Positions 30,535 to 40,065 of a DNA stretch of 64,000 bases are shown piece after piece. The position numbers and the translations under genes are program-made. Each line of letters starts with the position of its first letter. The first letter of the stretch is position 1. This DNA comes from Lysobacterales bacterium (lineage in GTDB: Bacteria > Pseudomonadota > Gammaproteobacteria > Xanthomonadales > UBA2363). The notes beneath the pieces are model-generated. The model did not search any database, had not been told where the DNA came from, and was given only the letters and a program-made list of their open reading frames with translations. The stretch is taken from assembly GCA_019634735.1 (NCBI GenBank), contig JAHCAT010000001.1, positions 496,001 to 560,000 of the forward strand, in the 5' to 3' direction.

Positions 30535-31908
30535 TCAGGCCGCCCCGGGCAGGGCCTTGCGGAAGGCGTTCAGCACGCCCTCGCGCCGGTGGTGGACGCC
30601 GCCCCGCACCACCTCGACGCCGCCGGCCCAGACGCGGTCGATGGCCGGGCGACGGCTGGCGAACAGCCAGGCATCGAGGAGGCCGGTCTCATCGTGGCCG
30701 ATCAGCGCGGGCTCATCCGGAGCGAGGGCGATCAGGTCCGCGGGCATGCCGGCGCCAGCGCCGCTCGCCATCGCGTCGGGTGCGCTGCCGACACCACAGG
30801 CACGTCCGCCCCTCAGGGCCTCGGCCAGCAGCGTCTCACCGACGCTGGGCCTGGCCGCGTCGCAGACGAGATTGCGGCGACGATGCAGGAGGCGCTGTCC
30901 ATACTCCAGCCAGCGCAGTTCCTCCACCGGCGACACGCCAACCTGGCTGTCCGTGCCGATTCCCCAGGCGCCCCCGGCGGCACGGTAGTCCAGCAGCGGG
31001 AACAGGCCATCACCGAGGTTGGCCTCGGTGCTCGGGCACAAGGCGACCGTGGCGCCGGTGGCGGCCAGCGCGGCAGTCTCGTCCGACGTCATGTGGGTGG
31101 CGTGGACCAGGCACCAGTGCTCGTCGACCGGGGCATGGTCCAGCAGCCAGCGCACCGGGCGGGCGCCGCGCGCCGCCAGGCACTGGTCGACCTCGCCCTG
31201 CTGCTCGGCAATGTGGATGTGCATGGGCCGACCTGCAGCCAATCCCGAGTCCAGGCACCCGGCCAGCGCGTGCGGCGGCACCGCGCGCAGACTGTGCAGC
31301 GCCATGCCGACCACCACGCGATCGCTCTCGAGCCCGCGCAGGGACTCGACCAGGCGGAGGTAGCTCTCCAGATCATGTCCGAAGCGGCGCTGGCCGCCGG
31401 CCAGGGGCCGGCCGTCGAAGCCGCCGGTCATGTAGAGCACCGGGAGCAACGTGATGCCGATACCGGTGTCTGCAGCCGCCCGCAGCAGAGCCCGGCTCAT
31501 CGCCGCGGGGTCGTCGTAGGGCGTGCCGTCCGTCTGGTGATGCAGGTAGTGGAACTCGCACACCCAGGTGTGGCCAGCCTCGAGCATTTCCACAAACAGC
31601 TGGCAGGCGATCGCATGGAGCGACTCCGGCTCCAGCCGCCCGGCGAGCCGGTACATCGCTTCCCGCCAGGTCCAGAAGCTGTCAGCCGGATCGCCCTGGC
31701 GTTCGGCATGGCCGGCCATCGCGCGCTGGAAGGCGTGCGAATGCAGGTTGGGCAGGCCCGGCAGCAGCCAGCGGACCGCCTCCGCTGGCGGGCACTCGAG
31801 CGCGTCTGCCGCTGCCACGCGGCCATCGGCCAGGGTCAGGCGGCGCGCCCCCTGCCAGCCGCCCGGCAGCCAGAGAGATTCCGCAGCAATGGTGAACCGG
31901 TCGCTCAT
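30535..31908 (-). CDS. hutF: formimidoylglutamate deiminase
   Basis: 457 residues, the usual HutF length. It is an amidohydrolase-superfamily enzyme: the first metal-binding pair is in LPNLHSHAFQRAMAG, then SFWTWREAMYRLAGRL (HutF-specific), HIHIAEQQGEVDQCLA, VHATHMTSDE and the metal Asp in WGIGTDSQV. It converts N-formimidoyl-L-glutamate to N-formyl-L-glutamate and ammonia, so this organism uses the deiminase branch, which then needs an N-formylglutamate deformylase (not in the window). It is on the same strand as hutU but separated by two opposite-strand genes, so it is not in one operon with it. Confidence 0.95.
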   Translation of the reverse strand: MSDRFTIAAESLWLPGGWQGARRLTLADGRVAAADALECPPAEAVRWLLPGLPNLHSHAFQRAMAGHAERQGDPADSFWTWREAMYRLAGRLEPESLHAIACQLFVEMLEAGHTWVCEFHYLHHQTDGTPYDDPAAMSRALLRAAADTGIGITLLPVLYMTGGFDGRPLAGGQRRFGHDLESYLRLVESLRGLESDRVVVGMALHSLRAVPPHALAGCLDSGLAAGRPMHIHIAEQQGEVDQCLAARGARPVRWLLDHAPVDEHWCLVHATHMTSDETAALAATGATVALCPSTEANLGDGLFPLLDYRAAGGAWGIGTDSQVGVSPVEELRWLEYGQRLLHRRRNLVCDAARPSVGETLLAEALRGGRACGVGSAPDAMASGAGAGMPADLIALAPDEPALIGHDETGLLDAWLFASRRPAIDRVWAGGVEVVRGGVHHRREGVLNAFRKALPGAA

Positions 31909-31981
31909 TTCGCCCTACCCGCCTGCCCGGCCGCGCCGGAGCTTCGCCAGTGTAAGCGCGACCGCCGCCGGACCGGTGCCA

Positions 31982-32020
31982 GGCCGGCGCGGCGAAGCCT
32001 GCGGCCGCTTCGCGCCGGCC
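31982..32020 (-). terminator. bulged hairpin downstream of the oligomer hydrolase
   Basis: GGCCGGCGC and GCGAAGC on one side can pair with GCTTCGC and GCCGGCC on the other, leaving a small bulge and an 8-base loop. There is no T-run, so this is only a candidate terminator. Confidence 0.3.
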
Positions 32021-32032
32021 CGGACAGACCCC

Positions 32033-33664
32033 TCAGTCCCGCCGCAAGGTCCGCTCCAGGGCCTGCCACGTCGCCGGCAGCAGGGGCTGGTAACCAGCCA
32101 TCGCCGGCAGCAGGAGAAAGGCATCGAAATGCTGCACGGCCGGCAGTTCCTCGCTGGCGATGCGCGCGCCACGGGCGCGCGCGGCGGCCACCCAGGGGCG
32201 ACTGCTGAAGGCCGGCGGCACCAGGGCATCGTCGGCGCCATGCAGAACAGTGATGTTCGCTGTCAACGGTCTGCCGCTGGCGCGCACCGAAGCGATGCCG
32301 GCACGCACCCGCTCGCTGTCCGGTCCCTCCTCCAGCCACAGCCGACGCAGGCACATCAGGCCCGGCAGGGCGGCATCCTCGCCGCCCGCGGCGGGATCGA
32401 CCAGGGCAACGCCGGCAGTGGGCGGTATGCCGCTGCCGTCGCTGCTCCACGCGGCCCGCTCCGCCTCGGAGGCGATCCGTCGGCCACCGCCGGCGTCCAG
32501 TGTCGCGAAGCCGTAGCCGCACGGATGCTCGCCGGTTCCGTACCGGCCGTAGGCGCTGGCATAGGTCACCGCCACCGCCCGCCACAGATCGAAGGCGATG
32601 TTCTGGCCGGCCAGCCGCAAGGCGCCCGGTTCCCAGCCGGCCGCGCGCAGGCGCTCGTGCGCCTCCCGGGCCTGACCGGTACCGGTGCGGGCATCCAGCA
32701 GGCCGGCGGCCGCCAGCAGGCGGCAGCGGATCCGCCCCTGCTCGCGCAGGGCGTCGGTGACGAACGGCGCGTCCCGCCAGGCCTCGCCGGCCAGCAGACA
32801 GGGCTGGTAGATGGCGGCCTCGGTGACGTAGTCGTAGATGGGCCGGGACCCAGGCCAGTCGACGTCGATGTTCGGCGCTGCGGCGACCGCGGCCGCCAGA
32901 AGGCCGTCGCCGTCGAGTTCGGTGGCGCGCAGGACGGCGCCGCCACCATTGGAGATGCCCACCGCGACGACCCGGGTGTCGGCAGCGGTGAACGGCGCCC
33001 TGCGCAGTCCCGCCTCGCCCAGCAGGGCCAGGCCGAAACGCGCGGCCACCAGCACGTGCTCGCCCCAGCGTGCTTCGGGATTGTCCTGCGAATGCGCATG
33101 GGGCACCCGGACGCCGCCGTCGTCGAGCGCCTGGAAATTCGAACCCGCGCCCTTGTCGGTGTACACGACCGCGCAGCCGCGCGGCAGCGCCACCGGACCG
33201 GCCACTGCGATGGCGCCGTACACGCCCCGGGATCCCGATGCCGGTGCCACCACCAGGCAGGGCCGCGCGCTGTCGAAATCGTCGGGCAACTGCAGCACGA
33301 CGCGGTGCGCATGCCGGTCCCCGGCCAGCTGCAGCTGTGCCTGGAACTCGCGTCCCGGAACGACCGGCAGCGCCTCCGGCATCGACTGCGGACGCAGGTC
33401 GGCAATGCCACGCCAACTGGCGTGGATGGCCCGCCTTCGCAGCGCCGCCGGGTCCGGCACCGCGCTGGCCGGTGCCGGCAACTGGCGCAGGCCAGCCAGG
33501 CCCAGGCCGGCGCTCAGCAGGTCATCGTCCTGCCGATGCACGGTCTCGGTGACCGTGCCGACCAGCTCCGGAACCAGGCTGCGCAGGTCCTGGCGCGTCG
33601 GGGACGTGGCGCAACCGGTCATCGCGACCACGGCAGCAAGAACGACGAGGGACGCTCTGGACAT
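32033..33664 (-). CDS. D-(-)-3-hydroxybutyrate oligomer hydrolase family lipoprotein
   Basis: 543 residues from the ATG at 33664. A signal sequence ends in lipobox MTGC. The rest matches the 3HB-oligomer hydrolase family: LVVAPASGSRGVYGAI, VVYTDKGAGSNF, the Ser nucleophile in VGISNGGGAVLRA, APNIDVDWPGSRPIYDYVTEAAIYQP, LHGADDALVPPAFSSRPW with the probable acid, and HFDAFL with the probable His. The family hydrolyses 3-hydroxybutyrate oligomers released from PHB. No PHB synthesis genes are nearby, and the lipobox suggests an extracytoplasmic enzyme acting on outside material. It is convergent-free, with a bulged hairpin (31982-32020) just downstream as a possible terminator. Confidence 0.88.
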   Translation of the reverse strand: MSRASLVVLAAVVAMTGCATSPTRQDLRSLVPELVGTVTETVHRQDDDLLSAGLGLAGLRQLPAPASAVPDPAALRRRAIHASWRGIADLRPQSMPEALPVVPGREFQAQLQLAGDRHAHRVVLQLPDDFDSARPCLVVAPASGSRGVYGAIAVAGPVALPRGCAVVYTDKGAGSNFQALDDGGVRVPHAHSQDNPEARWGEHVLVAARFGLALLGEAGLRRAPFTAADTRVVAVGISNGGGAVLRATELDGDGLLAAAVAAAPNIDVDWPGSRPIYDYVTEAAIYQPCLLAGEAWRDAPFVTDALREQGRIRCRLLAAAGLLDARTGTGQAREAHERLRAAGWEPGALRLAGQNIAFDLWRAVAVTYASAYGRYGTGEHPCGYGFATLDAGGGRRIASEAERAAWSSDGSGIPPTAGVALVDPAAGGEDAALPGLMCLRRLWLEEGPDSERVRAGIASVRASGRPLTANITVLHGADDALVPPAFSSRPWVAAARARGARIASEELPAVQHFDAFLLLPAMAGYQPLLPATWQALERTLRRD

Positions 33665-33784
33665 GCGGGATACTCCAAGGCCATGGCAACTGGGGGCGCA
33701 AGCGGTGCTCAGCCTGCAGGATAGCCGGCCCCGGCCCGGCGTCCATCGCACCAAGGGGCAGGCCGGCCGCGTATCCTTGCCGGC

Positions 33785-34432
33785 ATGAGCGTGCTGCTGG
33801 TCGCCGATGACCACCCCCTGTTCCGCAAGGCCCTGGCCCAGACCGTGGCGGAGCACCTGCCCGGCGCCGAGGTGCTGGAAGCGGAAGACCTCGACGGCAC
33901 GCTGGCGACGCTGGCGCGCCGCCCGGAGATCGACCTGGTGCTGCTCGACCTGAACATGCCCGGCAGCCAGGGCCTGCTCGGGCTGGCCCGCCTGCGGGCG
34001 GCGTTTCCCGCGACCGCCGTGATGATGGTTTCCGGGCACGAGGATCCTGCGACCATCCGCGCGGCGCTCGACGCCGGTGCCATGGGCTTCGTGCCGAAGC
34101 GGGCCCCGGCCGTGCAGCTCGCCGGCGCGCTGACCTGCGTGCTCGACTGCCGGCCCTGGATTCCTCCGGAACTTGCCGACGCCGTCGCCGCGGCCGCCCT
34201 TCCGGCACCCTCGCCCGCCCTGCGCCTGGCGGCGCTCACCCCGCAGCAGCGCCGGGTTCTCGAACTGGTCGCCCGGGGGCAGCTCAACAAGCAGATCGCC
34301 GACGCCATGGGTATCCAGGAACGCACCGTGAAGGCCCATCTCACGGCGATCTTCGAGCGCCTGGGCGTTCGCAACCGCACCCAGGCCGGGGTGCTCCTGA
34401 AGCAGATGGTCGCGACCGGCGACGGCACCTGA
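33785..34432 (+). CDS. NarL/LuxR-type response regulator (CrbR/ErdR-like)
   Basis: 215 residues. The receiver domain (1-120) has the acidic pair D9-D10, phosphorylation site Asp55 in VLLDLNMPG, the Ser/Thr switch in MMVSGHED and Lys in GFVPKRA. A LuxR helix-turn-helix covers about 146-205 ([40 protein letters not shown]). The regulator belongs to the class paired with transporter-like kinases such as CrbS/MxtR, and such a kinase gene lies 460 bases away in opposite orientation. In Pseudomonas and Vibrio this pair controls acetyl-CoA synthetase and acetate use. The pairing here is inferred from location and domain type. Confidence 0.9.
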   Translation: MSVLLVADDHPLFRKALAQTVAEHLPGAEVLEAEDLDGTLATLARRPEIDLVLLDLNMPGSQGLLGLARLRAAFPATAVMMVSGHEDPATIRAALDAGAMGFVPKRAPAVQLAGALTCVLDCRPWIPPELADAVAAAALPAPSPALRLAALTPQQRRVLELVARGQLNKQIADAMGIQERTVKAHLTAIFERLGVRNRTQAGVLLKQMVATGDGT

Positions 34433-34463
34433 GCCGCGGCCCACCATTCCACCGGAGACCTCC

Positions 34464-34886
34464 ATGCGATTCCTGCACACCATGCTGCGCGTCAGCGACC
34501 TCGAGGCCAGCCTGCATTTCTGGCGCGATCTCCTGGGACTGGAGGAAGTGCGTCGGACCGAGCACCCGCAGGGTCGCTTCACCCTGGTCTTCCTGGCCGC
34601 ACCGGGCGACGCCGAGCGCGGCCAGATCGAGCTCACCTGGAACTGGGACCCGGAGGACTACGGAAGCGCCCGTAACTTCGGCCACGTCGCGTTCGAGGTC
34701 GACGACATCCACGCCGTGTGCGCACGTCTGGCAGCGGCCGGCATCGCCATCAACCGGCCGCCGCGCGACGGCCGGATGGCCTTCGTGCGCTCGCCGGACC
34801 TGATCTCGGTGGAACTGCTCCAGAAGGGCGGCGCGCTGCCGCCCGTCGAGCCCTGGCTGTCGATGGCCAATACCGGCGTCTGGTAG
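34464..34886 (+). CDS. gloA: lactoylglutathione lyase (glyoxalase I)
   Basis: 140 residues. It starts [20 protein letters not shown], nearly the E. coli GloA start. The four metal ligands are His5, the Glu of IELTWNW, the His of FGHVAFEV and the Glu of SVELLQ. It isomerises the methylglyoxal-glutathione hemithioacetal to S-lactoylglutathione, the substrate of GloB encoded at 8351. The ATG follows GGAGACCTCC and is 31 bases after the response regulator stop, so the two genes may be co-transcribed. The sequence after [10 protein letters not shown] diverges from E. coli and ends in [12 protein letters not shown]. Confidence 0.93.
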   Translation: MRFLHTMLRVSDLEASLHFWRDLLGLEEVRRTEHPQGRFTLVFLAAPGDAERGQIELTWNWDPEDYGSARNFGHVAFEVDDIHAVCARLAAAGIAINRPPRDGRMAFVRSPDLISVELLQKGGALPPVEPWLSMANTGVW

Positions 34887-34894
34887 GCCCGCGC

Positions 34895-37800
34895 TCAGGC
34901 CCGGGCCACCCGGGCCAGCAACGAGCGCAGCGCCAGCGGCCGTACCGGCTTGTGCAACAGGTGGCAGCCGACGGCGGCGACCGCGGCGGCGGTCGCCGGA
35001 TCGTGGTCGGCGGTGACCACGATCGTCGGCAGCTCGCCCAGCGCGTCGACCAGGTCCGCCCGGAGCCCGAGGCCGGTCCGGTCGCCATCCAGGTGGTAGT
35101 CCAGCACCAGGACATCCGGCCGCTCCGACCGCGCCAGGCGCAGCGCCGTATCGCCCTCCGTCGCCGCCTGCACCCGGTAGCCCCAATCGCCCAGCAGAGC
35201 GGTCATCGCCGCCAGCACCGCGGGGTCGTTGTCCACGACCAGCACCCGCGCGGCGCCGTCCGCCAGCACGGAGCACGCATCGGGCTTCGCTGGCTGCGGC
35301 TGGGGGGCGACGCGCGGCACGCTCACCGCGAACACGCTGCCGCGCCCCGGCCAGGAACGCAGCGCCAGCGGGTGCCCCAGCAGCTGCGCCATGCCCTGCG
35401 CGATGGCCAGTCCCAGGCCCAGTCCCTGGCCGTCGCGGTCCAGGCGCCGGAAGGCCTCGAAGACGAGCTCATGGTGGTCAGCGGCGATGCCGGGGCCGCT
35501 ATCCCACACCTCGATGCGCAGCGACTCCCCGACATGCCGACAGCCCAGCACGATGCGGCCGTGGCGCGTATATCGGATCGCGTTGGCCAGGAAGTTCTGC
35601 AGGACGCGCCTGAGCATGTGCGGATCGCTGCACACCCATGCCCGGGTCGGCACCGCGCGCAGCGTCAGGCCGCGCGCCTGCGCCAGCACGCCGAACTCGG
35701 CCGCCAGGTGGGCCAGCAGCTGTCCCAGGTCGACCGCCTGCAAGGTCGGCTCGATACGTCCCGACTCCAGCCGGGAGATGTCGAGCAACCCGCCCAGCAG
35801 ATCCTCGGCGGCCGCCAGGGCCGCGGCGATGTGGTCGACCGTGGCCGCCAGCGGTCCGTCCGCAACTTTCTGCGCGAGACCATGGCTGAACAGCCGGGCG
35901 GCATTGAGGGGCTGCGCCAGGTCGTGGCTGACCGCGGCCAGGAAGCGGGTCTTGTCCTGGCTGGCGCGCTCCGCGAGCGCCCGTGCGCGCTCCGATTCCG
36001 CGGTGCGTTCGGCCACGCGCTGCTCGAGCGTCGAGGCGGCCAGCTTCAGTTGCGCCTCGGTGCGCCGGAACGCGCTGACATCGGTGAAGGTCGCGACGAA
36101 ACCGCCGCCGGGCATCGGCGTGCCCCGGATCTCGACCACCTCGCCGCCGGGAAAGGTCCGCTCGGAGACGTAGGGTGTTCCGGCGCGCATGTGGCCAAGG
36201 CGCCGGGCCAGCAGTCCGTCGATATCGCCTGGACCGGCCATGCCGGCATCGAGGTTGTGCCGGAGCAGGCGCTCCACCGCCACGCCGACCTGAAGCAGCC
36301 CTTCCGGGTAGCGGAACAGGTCGCTGTAGCGGCGGTTCCACGCGACCAGGCGCAGCTCGCGGTCGACCACGCTGATGCCCTGGCTCATGTTCTGCAGTGC
36401 CGCTTCCAGCACCTGCTGGTTGAAGCGCAGGGCCTGCGAGGTTTCGCCGACCAGCTCGGCCACCGACTCGAGCTCGGCCGGACCGCGGCGCCGCAAGGTA
36501 TCCAGCAGCAGCCGCGCCGAGGCGGCCCCGATGACGCCAGCCAGCGCCAGCTCGACGCGCTGGACCGTGGCCTGATCGGCATCGCCGTGCGGTCCATCCT
36601 GCGCCGGCAGTGCCGCAACCAGCGCTCGCGGGTCGAGGAAGCGTGCGGCCAGCCGGCGCAGCTCGGCCGCCGGCATGCCGCCGCGGGGGCGTTCGGGCTG
36701 CGCCCCGCGACTTCCGAGCAGCCCGACCAGCGCCAGGTTGGCGGCAAAGCCGACCAGGGTTGCCCGGGTGAGCGGCTCCAGCGCGCCCAGCCCGAGCAGG
36801 TCGCCCGGCGACAGCCAGGACATGCCGAGTGGGCCTGCGACCAGCCAGGCCGGCTCGGCGCCGCTCGCCACCGCCAGTTGCGGCACCAGCAGCACATAGG
36901 CCCAGACGGCGACGCCGGCCAGCAGTCCCTGGATCACCGCCGCTGCCGGCGTGCCCGGACGGTAGAGGGCAAGCAGCACGGCCGGCGCCAGCTGGCCCAG
37001 CGCCGAGAACGACTGCGCTCCGATGTCGGCAAGCGCATCGCTGCCGGCCAGCGCCCGCGAATAGGCCCAGGCCATCAGCAGCACCGCTACAACGCAGAAC
37101 CGTCGCATCACCAGGACGCGCTGCCGCAGGTCGCCGGCGCCGGTCCGCGCCCAGCCCCGCCCCAGCAACGGCGTCAGCCAGTGATTGCCCAGCATGAGGC
37201 TCAGGGCCAGCGTCGCCACCACGACCATCGCCGTCGCGGCGCTGAGCCCGCCCAGGAAGGCAAGCAGGGCCAGCAACGGCTGGCCGGCCAGCATGGGCAG
37301 GGCCAGCACGTACAGGTCGGAGTCGACGCGGTCGCCGACCAGGAGCGCGCCGGCCCAGGCCAGGGGCAGCACGGGAAGGGCGATCAGGGCGAGGAACAGG
37401 GGAAAGCGCCAGCGTGCGGCCCGCACATGCCCGGCGTCGGCGCACTCGATGACGCCGACATGGAACTGGTGCGGCAGCGTGAACATGGCAAGGGCGCCCA
37501 GCACCGCCAGCGCCAGGAAGCCATCGCCGCCACCCAGCGCGGGGGGCAGCTCGAGCGCCGCGGCCTGGGCCAGGGCCAGCGGGTTCTGGCCCGGACCCAG
37601 CACCACGAACGCACCGATGGCCAGCAGCGCGGCCAGCTTGAACAGCGATTCGAAGGCGATCGCCAGCAGCAGGCCGGGATGGCGGTCGCTGGCGGCCGCC
37701 CGCCGGGTACCGAAGGCGATCGCGAACACGGCCATCGCCAGCGCGACCCACAGGGCGCTGTCGTCGAGGCTGCTGCCCGGCCCGGCCAGCAGGTCGAAGC

Positions 37801-38215
37801 TGGTCGACACCGCCTTCAGTTGCAGGGCCAGGTAGGGCAAGGTCCCGAGCAGGACGACGCCGGTGACGGTCGCGGCCAGGACCGGGCTGGTACCCAGGCG
37901 GGCAGCGACGAAATCGGCGAGCGTCGTGCTGTTCTGGGCATGCGCCTGGCGAACCAGCCGGGTCAGGAAGCGCCAGCCGAAAACGAACAGGAGCATGGTG
38001 CCGACGAAGGTCGGGGGCAGCCACCATCCCGAGCGCAGGGCCTGGGTCACCGTGCCGTAGAACGTCCATGAGGTGCAGTAGACGCCCAGCGCCAGGGCAT
38101 AGGTCCAGGGGCCGGGTTGCCAGCCGCGTCGCGCCATCCGCTCACCGGCGACCGCCACTGCGAACAGAAGACCCAGCCAGATCGCGGCGGCGGCGACGAT
38201 CAGCGCGGTCGACAT
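34895..38215 (-). CDS. sodium/solute-symporter-like hybrid histidine kinase (CrbS/MxtR-like)
   Basis: 1106 residues. About the first 500 form a many-helix membrane region similar to SLC5/SSS transporters (YCTSWTFYGTVTQA, LADFVAARLGTSP, FTLPHQFHVGVIE, LGGLSAATAMVVV). A PAS domain (about 595-715, NMSQGISVVDRELRLVAWNR), a coiled coil, then HisKA with phospho-His764 in AAVSHDLAQPLNA follow. HATPase motifs are FLANAIRYT, DSGPGI and GLGLGLAI. A C-terminal receiver has Asp1039 in VLVLDYHLDG. It is a hybrid kinase of the CrbS/MxtR type that may sense a transported solute or flux. Its probable partner regulator is at 33785. The 9-base gap to gloA is a convergent junction with no terminator visible. 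Confidence 0.92.
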   Translation of the reverse strand: MSTALIVAAAAIWLGLLFAVAVAGERMARRGWQPGPWTYALALGVYCTSWTFYGTVTQALRSGWWLPPTFVGTMLLFVFGWRFLTRLVRQAHAQNSTTLADFVAARLGTSPVLAATVTGVVLLGTLPYLALQLKAVSTSFDLLAGPGSSLDDSALWVALAMAVFAIAFGTRRAAASDRHPGLLLAIAFESLFKLAALLAIGAFVVLGPGQNPLALAQAAALELPPALGGGDGFLALAVLGALAMFTLPHQFHVGVIECADAGHVRAARWRFPLFLALIALPVLPLAWAGALLVGDRVDSDLYVLALPMLAGQPLLALLAFLGGLSAATAMVVVATLALSLMLGNHWLTPLLGRGWARTGAGDLRQRVLVMRRFCVVAVLLMAWAYSRALAGSDALADIGAQSFSALGQLAPAVLLALYRPGTPAAAVIQGLLAGVAVWAYVLLVPQLAVASGAEPAWLVAGPLGMSWLSPGDLLGLGALEPLTRATLVGFAANLALVGLLGSRGAQPERPRGGMPAAELRRLAARFLDPRALVAALPAQDGPHGDADQATVQRVELALAGVIGAASARLLLDTLRRRGPAELESVAELVGETSQALRFNQQVLEAALQNMSQGISVVDRELRLVAWNRRYSDLFRYPEGLLQVGVAVERLLRHNLDAGMAGPGDIDGLLARRLGHMRAGTPYVSERTFPGGEVVEIRGTPMPGGGFVATFTDVSAFRRTEAQLKLAASTLEQRVAERTAESERARALAERASQDKTRFLAAVSHDLAQPLNAARLFSHGLAQKVADGPLAATVDHIAAALAAAEDLLGGLLDISRLESGRIEPTLQAVDLGQLLAHLAAEFGVLAQARGLTLRAVPTRAWVCSDPHMLRRVLQNFLANAIRYTRHGRIVLGCRHVGESLRIEVWDSGPGIAADHHELVFEAFRRLDRDGQGLGLGLAIAQGMAQLLGHPLALRSWPGRGSVFAVSVPRVAPQPQPAKPDACSVLADGAARVLVVDNDPAVLAAMTALLGDWGYRVQAATEGDTALRLARSERPDVLVLDYHLDGDRTGLGLRADLVDALGELPTIVVTADHDPATAAAVAAVGCHLLHKPVRPLALRSLLARVARA

Positions 38216-38227
38216 GGAGGGCCCCGC

Positions 38228-38938
38228 TCAGGAGTGCGGGCCGGCATCGGCCAGCACGTCGCGCACCAGGGGCACGGTCACCCGGCGCTGCCGCGCCAGG
38301 CTTTCGCGATCGATCCGGTCGACCAGGGCGAGCAGGTTCGGCAGGTCGCGGCGTTGATGGCGGAACAGGTAATCGAGGACGGCCTCGTCGAGCTCGAATC
38401 CGCGCTCCCGCGCCCGCGCCGCCAGCAGCCTGCGGCGTGCCGGTTCCGGCAGCGGCTGAACCGTGACCAGCGTCGCCGCCTCCAGGCGGGAGCGCAGGTC
38501 GGGCAGCAGCAGCGGCAATCGCGCGGGGGGCTCGCGGCCAGCCATCAGCAGGCGCGCGCCGCGGTCCAGTGCGCGGTTGTAGAGGTCGAACACGGACAGC
38601 TCACGGCTTCGCGTGCCAGCAACCTGCTCGACTTCGTCGATCAGCAGCAGGTCGTGGCCGGCGAGCGACTGCAGGGCGTCGCCATCGAAGTCGGCCCACC
38701 GCGACAGCGCGACATAGGCGCAGCGCAGGCCGCGGGATCGCCCGGCCTCACCGGAACCCGCCAGCAGGTGCGTCTTGCCGACACCTTGCGGGCCGGCCAG
38801 CAGCAGCGGCGCAGCGCCCGGCGGCGCCGCAAGCAGACCCTGCAACAGGGGCGGCACGGCCTCGTTGCCGGTGGCATCGAATTGCCCCAGACGGGCGGCC
38901 GGCGGCACCGGCCAGGCCAGCGGCAGCTGCCTGCTCAC
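38228..38938 (-). CDS. hda: DnaA regulatory inactivator Hda
   Basis: 236 residues from a GTG at 38938, fixed by a 4-base GTGA overlap with the perM stop. The start VSRQLPLAW holds the beta-clamp-binding QL-x-L motif typical of Hda. The AAA+ domain follows: Walker A LAGPQGVGKTHLL, Walker B LLLIDEVEQV, and RLPLLLPDLRSRLEAATLV with the arginine-finger region. With the DNA-loaded clamp it stimulates ATP hydrolysis by DnaA after initiation, preventing re-initiation. The order CDP-alcohol transferase-perM-hda with 4-base overlaps indicates one operon. The Walker B second acidic residue is present. Confidence 0.93.
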   Translation of the reverse strand: MSRQLPLAWPVPPAARLGQFDATGNEAVPPLLQGLLAAPPGAAPLLLAGPQGVGKTHLLAGSGEAGRSRGLRCAYVALSRWADFDGDALQSLAGHDLLLIDEVEQVAGTRSRELSVFDLYNRALDRGARLLMAGREPPARLPLLLPDLRSRLEAATLVTVQPLPEPARRRLLAARARERGFELDEAVLDYLFRHQRRDLPNLLALVDRIDRESLARQRRVTVPLVRDVLADAGPHS

Positions 38939-40065
38939 ACGGATGCCGGGGGATCGTCGCTGCGCGTCGCACCAGGCTCGACGATCACCCGAGGGGTATC
39001 GGCCTGCCGGTAGGCCTCGCTTTCGCGATAGCGCTGCAGCGCGAAGCGCAACAGGACCACCAGGACAGCGGCAACCGGAAGCGCCAGCAGCACGCCGGTA
39101 AACCCGAACAGCTGGCCACCCGCCAGTACCGCGAAGATCACCGCCACCGGGTGCAGGCCGATGCGATCGCCGATCAGCCAGGGCTGCAGCACCATGCCCT
39201 CCAGGAGGTTGCCGACCGCGAACAGGGCCAGAACCGCGACCAGGTGCCAGGCCTCGCCGAACTGGAACACGCTCGCCGCGACGGCCATGGCGACTCCGAC
39301 GAAGGTGCCCAGGTAAGGCACGAAGGAGACCAGCCCGGCGACGATGCCGATCAGCAGGGCGAGATCGACGCCCAGCGCGGCCAGGCCGACCGAGTAGATC
39401 ACCGCCAGGGCGAGCATCACCAGCAGCTGGCCCCGGAAGAAGGCACCCAGCACCTGGTCCGATTCGCGCGCCAGCCGCGTGACGGTGGGCGCGCTGGCAC
39501 GCGGCAGCAGTCCGTGGATTCGCGCCACCAGCAGGTCCCAGTCGCGCATCAGGTAGAAGGCGACCACCGGGATCAGCACCAGGTTGATCAGGAACGAGAC
39601 CACGGCCATGCCCGAGCGGGTCAGCCCGGATGCCATTCCGGCAGCGACACCGCCAGCGCTTTGCCAGTGCTCCCTGGCCAGCTCGGAAAGATCGGGGAGG
39701 TCGCCGCCGCCGAGTTCGATGCCCAGCCGCGCGCCCAGCCACGGCAACGCGGACTCCTGAAGCCATGCCAGCCAGCCTGGCAGCGACTCGACCAGACGCA
39801 GCACCTGGCGCTCCAGCATCGGCACCAGCAGCAGCACGGCGGCGGCAAGGAGCATGGCAAGCAAGGCGAACACCAGCACCACGGCGCCGGTCCGACCCAG
39901 CCGCCAACGCCCGCGACCGGTGCGCTCGAGCCGGTCGACCAGCGGATCGCCCAGATAGGCGACCAGGGCGCCGGCCAGGAACGGCGTCAGGACCGGACCC
40001 AGCAGCCACACCAGCAGACCGGCGATCAGCGCCACCACCAACCAGAACCAGCGAACCGGGTTCAT
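38935..40065 (-). CDS. perM: AI-2E/PerM family membrane transporter
   Basis: 376 residues from the ATG at 40065, with GGAGGG seven bases upstream and a 4-base ATGA overlap with the preceding gene. About eight hydrophobic helices are seen, with the central amphipathic region (about 90-150) and the family motifs FLINLVLIPVVAFYLMRDW, FFRGQLLVMLALAVIYS, GLVSFVPYLGTFVGV and LEGMVLQPWLIGDRIGLHPV. The family includes E. coli PerM and TqsA, with exporter or antiporter roles proposed. Substrate cannot be told from sequence. Adjacency to hda and purM is conserved in Gammaproteobacteria. Confidence 0.93.
   Translation of the reverse strand: MNPVRWFWLVVALIAGLLVWLLGPVLTPFLAGALVAYLGDPLVDRLERTGRGRWRLGRTGAVVLVFALLAMLLAAAVLLLVPMLERQVLRLVESLPGWLAWLQESALPWLGARLGIELGGGDLPDLSELAREHWQSAGGVAAGMASGLTRSGMAVVSFLINLVLIPVVAFYLMRDWDLLVARIHGLLPRASAPTVTRLARESDQVLGAFFRGQLLVMLALAVIYSVGLAALGVDLALLIGIVAGLVSFVPYLGTFVGVAMAVAASVFQFGEAWHLVAVLALFAVGNLLEGMVLQPWLIGDRIGLHPVAVIFAVLAGGQLFGFTGVLLALPVAAVLVVLLRFALQRYRESEAYRQADTPRVIVEPGATRSDDPPASV

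Noticed and set aside
34718-38071. 1117-codon plus-strand open frame opposite the hybrid kinase
   Set aside because: Composition is Arg/Gln/His-rich with no motif, and it lies antisense to a clearly recognised kinase.
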